64,000 nucleotides of DNA from Lactarius indigo. Taxonomy: Eukaryota > Basidiomycota > Agaricomycetes > Russulales > Russulaceae. The position numbers were made by a program, and so were the translations under genes. Location of the stretch: NCBI GenBank assembly GCA_025766275.1, contig JAFKAC010000046.1, positions 186,001-250,000 on the forward strand, read 5' to 3'. Under the pieces are notes generated by a model. The model did not search any database and was not told the origin of the DNA. It was given only the letters and a program-made list of their open reading frames with translations. Positions 36,973 through 47,085 of the stretch are shown piece by piece; positions within the stretch are counted from its first letter, which is position 1, and the number at the start of each line of letters is the position of its first letter.

Positions 36973-39900
36973 TTACTTCGCAGAATAGTTCGACAACAAT
37001 CGCCTCATTGCCTTCCCTTTTCTCCCAGTAGCGAGCTCCAATGGGGACTTGCCCTCCGAGTTCTTCATATTAACATCGGCACCGTGCTTGAGGAGAAATC
37101 GCGCAATATCGTGCAACCGAAGGCGTGATGCGAGATGTAACGGCGTTTCGTGGTCCTTGGTTTGTGCGTTCACGTCCGCACCGCGCTCCACTAATCGTTT
37201 TGCAAGACGAAAAACTTTGCCTGGGTCGCTCTTTGGTGGTCTCCTCATGTCACTCCAATCAAGACTCCGATAGTTGTGATTTCCCAGTAGCACTTGGTGC
37301 AATGGTGTCTGTCCACGGATGTCCTCTGCATTGGCCCATGCATCGTGATCAAGCAGCGCCTCTGCAACTTCGACGCGGCCACACTGGGATGCCAAATGCA
37401 ATGGGGTCGCCTGCTCCTTGTCTCGTGCATTTACGTCCACACCGCGCTTCAACAATAGCTGCGCAGCACGAGGCCCATGATACGGCGCAATAAAACCGTC
37501 GTTCCCGCTACGGACCAAGTTCTGTGATACCCGGTGCAGTGGGGTCTGGCCATCCGCATTCCGTGCGTCTGCGTCTGCGCCATGGTTGAGCAGCACCTCG
37601 ACAACCTTGAGCTGTATCTTGTAAGACGCCAAATGTAATGGAGTATCCATGTGATTGTCTCGTGCATTTACGTCCACTCCACGCTCCAATAATAGTTGTG
37701 CGACACGGTCACCTGAGTAACCACGTGAGTCCCAGGATGCTCGGTGCAATGGGGTCTGGCCGTCAGCACTCTGCGCGCTGACTTCGGCGCCGTGATCAAG
37801 CAACACCAGTGCGGTCCCGGTGTCCCCATAGGAGCACGCAACATGTAAAGGGGTTTCCTGATCATCGTCTCTTACATTCACGTCCATGCCGCACTCCAAC
37901 AATAGCCGTGCGACACGGTTATCACTGGAATATGGGCTGTAAGATGATGGGTTCTGCGATACTTGGTGTAATGGTGTCTGGCCTTTTGCATTCCGTGCGT
38001 CAACTTCTGCACCATGGTCGAGTAGTATCTGTGCCGACTTGATCATCGACATGGAGCATGCCAAATGTAATGGAGTTGCCTGGTCCTTGTCTCGTGCATT
38101 CACGTCCGCGCCACGTTCCAACATTAGCTGTGTGACATGGGGATTGTCGACAGTGTGTCGATCTGAGATGAGTAATACTCGGTGTAATGGTGTCTGGCCA
38201 TCAACATTCTGCGCGTTGATTTCTGCGCCATGGTCAAGCAACACCAGTACCGTCTCGGAGTTCCCATAGGAGCAGGCGGAATGTAAAGGGGTGGCCTGGT
38301 CCTTATCTCGTGCGTTTACGTCCGCACCAAGCTCCAGTAATAACCGTGCGGTATTGTGGTCTTCGCTGGAGAAGGATTCGCATTGAGATGCCATGTGGAG
38401 AGGGGTCTTTCCTAGTACATTCTCCGCGCTGGATCTTGCACCATGGTCTAGCAGCAGTCGTGCGACCTCGAGCATCCCGTAAGAGCATGCAAAGTGTAAT
38501 GGGGTCTCGTAGTCTTGATCTTGTGCGTTCACATCCACGCCGTGCTCCAGTAAAAGCTTTGCGACACTGAGAACATTCTGAAGTTTTACTCCGCTCAGCC
38601 TTTGTCGTGGCCCATCAGCGTGAAGAGTAGGGTAGCTTTGTGACAACTCGTGCAGCGGGTTCCGGCCTTGGGCATTCAATGCATTGGCGTTGGCGCCATG
38701 CTCGAGTAGTAATCGGGAAATCTCGAACCGCCAATGACCCGATGCAAAATGCAACGGAGTTGAGCCGTGCTTATCTTGTGCATTCACGTCCGCGCGGCGT
38801 TCCACTAATAACTGTGCAATAATAGAACGTTCGCCACCTTCATCCCTCCTAAACTCGCGCCAGCTGGTCGATACTAAGTGCAAAGGAACCTGGCCATTGT
38901 CGTCCCGAAGGTCGACATCTGCCCCATGTGTGAGCAATATTCGAGCTACCTCTGGGTCTCCCACATCCGCCGCCAGATGTAGAGGAGTCCGGAGATTCTG
39001 ATATCCAGCATTCACGTGTGCACCATGTCTGAGTAGAAACTGCACGGCATTGACACGGGCATCATCTGAGAATTCGATTGCATGGCAAAGTGGAGGGTTT
39101 CCTCGAACATGAGCACTCGCCCCGTGCTCATATAGGAGATCTGCGACCCGGATGTGTTTTCTGAATAATGCCGCGGCCAGGGGAGAGTTATAGCGACGAC
39201 CGTCGTGATTCACTTGGTCTGGGTGTTTGGCGATGAGACACTGAACTAAGTCATAGAATCCACAAAGAGCGGCGTAGTGCAGGGGGTTGGTTTGGTCATA
39301 TCCGCCGCTAAGTGTATAAGGGTATATGTTGTGTATCCGTTTCCAAGCCAAAAAATATGGCTTGTCCGAGTCGAAGAGAGTCTCCATCGCATCATTTAGG
39401 CGTGATGACACGTTCCCTACCTGGGCGTGCGAAGCCCAGTGTTCGGCAGCATACTCGAGCAGAGGGATGTTCTTGTTCTTGTACTCTATGCTGCCCTTTT
39501 CGCTCTCTTCGACGACGCAATTATCCGAATTGAGTAGAACCCCAAGACAGGCCTGAGCAAGTATCAAATGCGCGGGTTCAGGGACAATGTAATATCGAGA
39601 GACATCTCCACTTGCGGTGGAAAGACGATCCGATGTGAGATATTCTTTCACTGAAAAGTGCGAAAATTGGACCACCCGGGGACCGTCCTCGTCGCCGCCA
39701 ATGATGGAAATCAAGCTCGAACAAGCAGACAACACAGCTTGTTCTTGGTCTTCCCACCGCCATTCGGCATGAAACACTGGGATTTTTGCCTTGGTTGCAT
39801 CGAGGTCAAACGCAAGCACCTCTGCGAGCTCCTCGACACGAAGTGGCCGCATAGCCACAGCAAGGCACTGCAGCAGACGACGCGCATGTCGGCCTTGGTT

Positions 39901-42147
39901 AGTCGACTCGATCTCTTTCAGTACCCGCTCGTACGTCTCGTCCAGGCTTTTCGGTAGTTCATTGAGTTGATCCCGAAGACTCGGAGCGAGACAATGCCTC
40001 AACACCTCCAGTTGACAGAAAACCCAGCGGAACCTATGCGACAAATATCAAGACGAGTCCGGGAAGAACGAAACATCGCCTCACATGCCATCGGCTTTCT
40101 CAGAGAGCTTCTCGATAACCAGCTTTCTGTCATCTTCCCGCCATCTTTTCATTCGGCTATCTGACCGGACCACAGCGCTGACATACACTGTGATATCTTT
40201 CTTCTGTCCAGGTTGATCATGAAGGGAGAACTGGCCTGACGCCAAAGGTTCGAGAGCGGTCCGGATGTCGATCTCGGGGCGGCTCATAACACATATGCGT
40301 AGATTCGGAAGGCGAAGATCAACAAGATCTTCAACGAGTCCGAGGACACGTTCTCGCGGAGTCGGAATCCCGGAGGTATTGGGACATTCGTCAAGTGCAT
40401 CCAGGATGATGTAAGTGGGGAGTTGACACGAGGATAGCGCCATGAGCATGTCTTTGAGGCATTGCACCAAAGCACGTTCACTGGGCTGTTCCTTTCCATC
40501 GTTACAGGTTGAATAGATGCGGGAGAGTAAATCGAGACAAGGCGTGGACCGAGAACAGAGCTGTATTAGAAGTGAACAAATGAGGTTGCGCCAATTCTTC
40601 TTGTCGACGTCTCTAAAATCGAAATAGAAATAGGCAACAGCGGCCGACCCGGAATCACGCAGAGTGATGACATGCTGGATGATTGCAGAGCTGATCGAGG
40701 ACATGAGCATCTGGATACGGAGAGAGATAATGGCGAACCAGAGGACGCTCTTCCCCGAACCCGCTACGAAATCAGGAGCCGTCAGTGAGGTGGACCCCGC
40801 AGAGTGGGAACGTTCATACCTTTTCCATGAATCCACAACAAGGATCCCGACTGGGGTGAGTCCCAGTCCTTAAATATATCGTCGTCGAAAACCCAGGCTG
40901 CGGTTCTCTCGTGTTGAGCGCTGCACGCGGTGGTGTGGTTTGTTGATGGATCAGGCGGAGTCAACCATCCTCGGAGCCGGTCCCCTACAATTGTATGTGA
41001 GCTTTACGAGAATTAGTGGTGAGGTCGTGACCAGACGAACATTCGCGAGATGTGACATCGCTGACGATCTGCTGGACCATCACTCTTGTTTCCTTCGTAT
41101 CTAATCCGAAGAGGTTCGGTACAAATTGTCCCACGAGACGAAATATATACGCACCGTCCTTGATGTCACTGGTAACATCCTTTATATCACCGGTAGCGTC
41201 CTTTAGATCACTGGTAGCGTCCTTGATATCACTTGTGGTGACCTTGATATCGCCTGTGATGTCCTTGATATCACTCGTGGTGACCTTGATACCGCTTGTA
41301 ACGTCCTTGATATCGCTTGTAGCGTCCTTCAGATCACTCGTGGCCCTTAACACTTGCGTGGATACCATACGGAGCTCCCCTTGTTCCAATTTATCCAACC
41401 TCAATAACGCGTCCTCGATATCATTCCTTCCCACAAGCCTCTTAAGAAATATTTCTGGTCGAATTTCAGCGGGGAGAAACTCAGCGGAGGAGATGCACTA
41501 ACTCTTTCGGCTTTGATTCATCACCTTCGTTGCGACGGCAAGCATAGAGAGCACTTCGGCCATAACCTTTCCCATCACATTCGTCATCTCTGTAGTTGGC
41601 GGGACTTCGGTGTGGGTCTGGAGGCGTACAAAGAAGCTTTCAATTCTCTCGAAGAGCTCTATAAGTACATCGCGGCTCGCTGCGGTACCCTTAGCCGCCT
41701 GTGGGAAATGGGGGGTTATCACGGTTATGAAAGCGTACGCGGAGAGTCAACTCACTACGAGGAGGATACTCATCGCAGAAAATATAATTTTGGTTGGAGG
41801 AAATACCTGAAATTGATGTTGGGACACAAGCGATGATCAGGTAACACGCTGGGGCTCACTGTGCCAACGCCTTCACTGAGGGTAGAAGAGAGAGCATCGA
41901 GGACATTCACGGTTGGCGTAAGCCACTTTGTGAGTCGCTCGTCGCTGGTCTGGGATTGATTGAGTTCGTTGGCTTTCCCTTGAAGCACTGTGAGGACGGC
42001 TTCGATAGAACTACAACCGTTTATCTCCTCCGCGAGCGGGTGGGTCGAAATTTCTTTTCCGGTCTTCTTCTTATACTCTTTGAGTGCCTCCTCGAAGATC
42101 GGATGAATGTTTGGAGTTGAGGAGGACGGCTGGAGACTGGTTGACAT
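36973..42147 (-). CDS. Goodbye-NACHT-ankyrin STAND protein with long ankyrin domain, NLR-C
   Basis: 1583 residues. Minus-strand exons: 41860-42147, 41756-41806, 41503-41698, 41155-41454, 41041-41100, 40820-40984, 40739-40763, 40085-40690, 36973-40033 (4752 nt, in frame). Exon lengths mirror NLR-A (288, 51, 196, 300, 60, 165, 25, 606 nt) apart from the last, so all three share one ancestor. Goodbye domain (EYKKKTGKEISTHPLAEEI), hydrophobic exon 2, nine heptads, P-loop GSGKSVL in the 25-nt exon 7, Walker B IILDALDEC. The ankyrin region (~815-1583, about 20 repeats) alternates canonical 33-residue repeats with longer ones bearing an inserted loop. The long last exon is free of stops. A function as an intracellular sensor is inferred. 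Confidence 0.92.
41158..41346 (-). repeat. Nine 21-bp heptad repeats (NLR-C)
   Basis: Nine units of exactly 21 bp encode T-[S/G]-[D/G]-[I/L]-K-x-x heptads. The heptad period is the same as in NLR-A and NLR-B but the residue pattern differs, so the array has been replaced or re-expanded independently. Confidence 0.9.
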
Positions 42148-44478
42148 CGTAATTCTGGTGACTTTGATTCCGATAAGAGTGCAGGTCGAAAATGCGAGCC
42201 GAGGACCACGTTTCTCAGGTGGGAACGTGTGCAGGTAGCGCGCACAGCCTCTCGCACAGCACACATGATTGGATAACGTTGGCTCAGGCGCTCATCGGGT
42301 CATCTCCGGGCCGGTTCAAACGCGATACCTAGCTCCTTCTCAGTCCTCGATGTGTGCTCTTTCTATCCCCCCTTCGTTCCCGTTCGCCCCCTCTCACAAA
42401 TGGGAACGATATCCAACTGTAAAATACGATCCTCTCCCGCATTCATCTACGCTGTACGCTTCCCATCTGTCCAATCCCGTGAAAGCGTTCGTCTAGTCCT
42501 CGTAGGACGCTAGGCCCCCCAATCTCCAACCGCCCACACCGATGCCAGGCACCGATACTTCGGTCAGAATATGGTTATTGGTGGCAATTAATGGTATGTA
42601 ATAACAGTCTTGCGGTCTACTAGTGGCGATACACTCACTAGGAGTTATGATGCGCCACGCATGAAGGCAGTGGCAGAGCGCAGGAGGGCCACCACAAGTG
42701 AGGATGACGGCGGGGATGTCGCCTTAGGTACGCACCAGGGTGGCCTTCAACGTTCACGGGTATCTTCCTCAAGGGGGTCGACCTGTCAACATCGTCAACC
42801 CTCGTTCTGTTCGTTTGTTTTGCTCAATGACCAGAGCGTGGCCGCTGCGTTTGCCTGCGTCTGTAGACATAACTGATAGGGATAGCAGACGAGTGTGGAC
42901 CTTGGCCCTTTCCCTTGGCTTACGCTCACTTATCCTTCAAGTTCCGTTCCAAAGTCACTATGCACATTCACCAACTTATAGACGAAAAGGATATCATCAT
43001 ATCGCACCACACGACGACTACCCTCCTTTCGTACACCTTGTCTTCCGACTGGCCTTTGCGCTAGTAGCTACCGCCAGCACTGCCTCCGCGTCAAGCAATT
43101 CCGCACACTTCACTCCCAATCTGCGTTACTCATGGCGATTTCTGGGGCGCACTGACCAGACAGGGTACTATCAAGGTAGGACGGCGCACGTAGCATGTAT
43201 TGGCGAATGTACAAGATCCCGTGGCTCGCTCCGAGTTGTGCGTGACGCAGTATGTTACGCGCAGTAAGGTGTATCGTTCGGATTCGAGTTGGAGATTGAA
43301 TCGGAGTTCGGATAATGCCGACAATCAGATGGTGGAGTGATGATGCACAAGACGAGAGGGGAATCGTGAGTCAACGACGAGTGATTGTTCGAGTTCGTGA
43401 AGCCAAAGATGTTTATACGAGAAGTTACTGCAGTTGAATACAGTAAGTCGAGCTTAGAGCTCTTAGTACATGGAAATCAGTCCTTAAGTACTATGGGTAA
43501 GAGTCATATGGAAGCTACGAGAATGTCCCTTGAATCATACAGAAGGTGCGAGTCAACAAGTTGGAGGGACGTTTAGAAACACTGAGAACGATCGAGAAGA
43601 TACGAGTGATGGCGGATTTGTTCCACTAGAGGCCAGAGCGGCGGTTGCGTCCGCGCGTACCACGTTCAGCCTCGGGGCGCATGTTACGTTCCTATGAACG
43701 TATTGTCTGACTTGGACCGTGAACGGGTGTTGGCACGTGACTACTATTCGTGGAACGGGCTGTACTGCCGAAACGCCCCTCTTAGTAGTCAAACAAGGTC
43801 ACTTCCTGATGAGATAATCAGGGAATAAGAGGGAAGTTGAACAGCCGTCAACCAAAAGAGAGATGGGAGGCAAGCGACAAGTTACAAAGGAAGGGAAGGC
43901 TCGAAGTCTTATTGAATGGTAGGAGTGGTACAAGAACTCAAGCTGGGGAATGCTCCGTCCCAGCGTGCTACCTATATACTAGTACAAACAGAGTTCGTAG
44001 TCAGATACAAAGCCAGAAACCCTAGTATCGTAATGAGTCATACCGAGTCACAGATAAGTACAACCAATGGCATAAGGCCCTCGGTATCGTGTCAGTCAGC
44101 ACAAACGTAAGGTCCAATCAGAACGCATACAGTAATCAGAAGATAGGCACGTAGGTCCGTAGAGTCTGTACAAAGGAACCCAATAACCTCTAAGCTTGAT
44201 AAGGCAAGCGGACCGTAACACTGGTTCGGCGTGATGTTTGTATTACGCAAACATCACACTGAAACATTGTCACGTGAGTATGTTTGTCACGTGACCACTA
44301 ACCGCCCACACCGCGTGTATGCGGCTCGGGCATACTCCTCTCGGTGCTGCAACTGCGCAAGCAGCCTGTCTTCTTCGTCTTCTTCTTCAGGGGAGTCGGC
44401 GTTTGTTCTGCCTGACTCGCGATAGTCCCACAGAGGTCCAACACGTGATGCTGGTAAGTCACATGGTCGAGGCGCGTT
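42148..44478. other. Intergenic region left of the retroelement nest
   Basis: About 2.3 kb holding the NLR-C upstream region and then sequence with many short ORFs. I see no intact gene. A minus-strand frame near 44300-44450 (acidic, then DRLLAQLQHREEYARAA) may be protein debris of unknown origin. Confidence 0.45.
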
Positions 44479-45030
44479 TGTTACAGCGCATGCCTGACAA
44501 TTTTTGGAATGCCCCTCAGGGGCAATGAAACGTTTTGGTCTTGTTCCTTCTCATATCATCTAGTTTACTTTGATTTGCAGATTCGGAAAGCTGCGTATAG
44601 CAGCTATGATGTGCCTATGATACAGATATGATTTAACTCTCTCGAACGTTCTCGCGCTTACATGATTGTATTTTTGTAGCCTCGAATGAGAGGCAAGCGT
44701 GACAGTCTCGTGGTCCGGTGTCGTCCCCGAATTACTGTACAAATGCCCGAGGGTCCGTGCGTGTTTCCGATGAGCCTTACAAAACACTCCAAAAAGTTAT
44801 TGAAATTTCGTTCTATACTACTGTACTTGTATCTATAACTACTCTTGAGATTGGGCTCCAATTGAATGTAACTGTGTTTTTGCGACTCGAAAAATCCCCG
44901 CGCCAACTCACAACTTACTTTTCCTGCAAACGTCCTCTCGTACTACTTCGGTCACCGGCACGTGACCGTTTCTCTACTCCGGCGCCGCCTATAACCTAAC
45001 CAACGAGAGGTAGAGGTACGTAGCGTAACA
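44479..45030 (-). repeat. 3' LTR of retroelement 1
   Basis: Starts with TGTTAC and ends with GTAACA (552 bp). It is preceded on the minus strand by the purine tract CTAAAGGAGGGGGTGA. No second copy is in the window, so the outer boundary at 44479 rests on the terminal inverted repeat alone. Confidence 0.65.
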
Positions 45031-45042
45031 TCACCCCCTCCT

Positions 45043-46173
45043 TTAGGCGCGCTGGTTGGTCCGCCTGATGAGGCGGTCTTCGCGGGCTTGCATGCGGCGA
45101 TGGACAGCGTCAGCGGGGTCTTCGCTGAAGGGGCGCGAACGGCAGGGCTTGGAGAAGAGATGATGAGTGCGTGGTACCTTGCACTCATCCTGACATTTGC
45201 GATGGGGTTGGTGACATTTTGCGTCGGCGTGGCCGTACCTCTTGCATAGGTTGCACTGAACGAACATGGTACAGTCTTCGGTGTTGTGAGTAGTGTGTTG
45301 GCACCAGCGACAGAGCAGCTCGGCGTGTTGTTCCTCGATTTGTTGGAAGTGTTCTTGGACTTGCTGCCAGGTCTCATCGTTTGGTACCCACATGAGATGG
45401 TTGCTTTCGTTCTGAATAACCTGCTGGAGGTGGTGATAGACGTTATTCTGGCCTAGACATCTTACTGAGTCCTTGATCTCCCCCATAGTTCCAGCGATTT
45501 CTACCCTGAGCTTGTCTAGAATGTCGTGTTGGCTTTGGAGATCCTCCGTCATGGTTCAGAAGCATTGTACTTCTGCCTGCACTCGCCAGTCGTCCATGAT
45601 ATGGAGCGCACGATCAACATCGGCGCGCATCGTCATATCCGGATCAAAAACACGGATTTGATAGGGTTTGAGTGCCGGGTATCCTCGATTTTCGTCGACT
45701 GCTCTCAAGGATTCTTCATAGACGTTCTGGTTGCGTCCCATGGTACTGCAGATGGTGGGGTATGGTGCAAACTGCTGGTATTTGACATACTTAGCGCGGA
45801 TTGGGTGACGGGTGCTGGCGGATATGTTGAAGTCATAGAATCGTTTGCTGTGGGGGTGGTTGAAGTGCCAGTTGTCGCCCGGATGATCATTAGGAACTAG
45901 AGGTCGTGGAGTAGAAGGAAGTGGTGAAATGGATGGGAGCTCTCCCGCTAGCTGGGAGTTGATCCACGCGTCCTGGTGGATTTCTTCAATGGTGGGTGGA
46001 GGTGGTTCGACGTAGTCAGTGAAGAGGTTGGGATGGAGTATTTGTCGTAGTGTGGGGATATCTCCTTCGTCGTGCGTTCCAGTGCGGACCGCGATCCACA
46101 GCTGTGCGACAGTGGCTGCTTCTTCGACGATATGGCTGTAGTTAGAGAAGAGTTGAGATGAGGGAGAGGACAT
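45043..46173 (-). pseudogene. Post-pol ORF with two CCHC zinc knuckles (element 1)
   Basis: One frame of ~377 codons interrupted by a single TGA at 45553-45555. The C-terminal part has two perfect CX2CX4HX4C knuckles in tandem (CRWCQHTTHNTEDC and CNLCKRYGHADAKC), the nucleic-acid binding motif normally found in Gag. The ORF lies after the chromodomain, directly before the polypurine tract, which is not the usual gag position. A weak positional match (F/Y-x-I...VY...VF) to the post-chromodomain part of element 2 suggests homology. Confidence 0.7.
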
Positions 46174-46204
46174 TGTTGAAGAGCGGGGAGATAGTTTGTC
46201 CGCT

Positions 46205-46534
46205 TCAGATTGCCTTAGTATTTATACGTTTTTGGAGGTAGAACTGTTTAACGAGGTCGTCAGCGTGCATGTCCTCTTTTCTGACCCACTCATTCTCTGA
46301 CGATGGGAATCCCTTCCATTTGATCAGGTATTCCAGTTTATGCCCCTTACGCCGTCATACATCTAGGATGGCTTCGACTTCCTGTTCTTCTTCGCCATCG
46401 ATTAGGTCAGGTGGTGGTGGTGTGAACGCGGGTCCATACGCTTCCGTCTCGTGAAATGGGAAGAGAAGATCTACGTGGAACACGTCGTGTATTCTCATGG
46501 TCTTCGGAAGCTGTAACCTGTACGCCACTGGTGA
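46205..46534 (-). pseudogene. Pol C-terminus with chromodomain (element 1, truncated)
   Basis: Reads from AYRLQLPKTMRIHDVFHVDL into EVEAILD, stop, then LEYLIKWKGFPSSENEWV, the chromodomain core. The in-frame TGA sits inside the chromodomain. Truncated at 46534 by the insertion of element 2. Confidence 0.8.
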
Positions 46535-47055
46535 TGTAACGTTGTCACGACGTTAGCTTGACTTGAGCTCGAAATGGCGGCAACTACTTTGGCGGAATAT
46601 CGTCTCCCAGACTTGAAGACGCGAAGGTCCAAGCTCCTGCCTTAGTGAATGCACGAAGGCACACCAGCGGGTCGTAATGCTGAAGTCCCGAACGGGTTGG
46701 ACTTGACGCAGATAAAGGTCGCTCGTATAGATAGAGAGAGAGAGATAGAGAGAGAAGTAGGTGACGATTCAAGAAGACCAAGATGGCGTATCTTGGTCTT
46801 CACAGTACAGGTTAAATACAAGTCGAGCAGGCTTTCAAGCGCTGCTATGAGTCACAGTAAGGTAGCGTCCAACGTGTCGCGTAAGTAGCTCAAACCCTAG
46901 TACTACTACTACTAGTACTAGTGGCGTAGTCCTCAGTCAGCAATTGGTATCCAATCTCCTATCGTGCTCGTATCGCCTATCGTAAGTCCGCAACTAATCT
47001 ACCTTACTGCCGTAGTTGCAACTGGTACAGTAAGGGTCCGAGTCGAAACGCAACA
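46535..47055 (-). repeat. 3' LTR of retroelement 2
   Basis: 521 bp, TGTTGCG...GTTACA on the minus strand. It starts like the LTR of element 4 (cggacccttactgtaccrgt) and shares its hairpin AAGACCAAGAT-loop-ATCTTGGTCTT (46772-46800). It contains a GA-rich microsatellite at 46727-46757. Confidence 0.85.
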
Positions 47056-47085
47056 TCACCCTCCTTTCAGCGTGAGACCCCAGGC

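Larger units (their letters stand above)
44479..46534 (-). mobile_element. Retroelement 1: decayed chromovirus, 3' part only
   Basis: Minus-strand remnant made of the end of pol with a chromodomain (46205-46534), a separate downstream ORF with zinc knuckles (45043-46173), a polypurine tract (45031-45045) and the 3' LTR (44479-45030). It ends exactly where the LTR of element 2 begins, so its 5' part should lie beyond the nest, outside the window. Two in-frame stops show it is the oldest layer. Confidence 0.8.

Noticed and set aside
41158..41346. CRISPR-like regular repeats
   Set aside because: The 21-bp units are contiguous with no spacers, in a eukaryotic coding exon.
41052..41501. 149-codon plus-strand ORF with regular Ser/Leu repeats
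   Set aside because: Antisense of the 21-bp heptad array in NLR-C exon 4.
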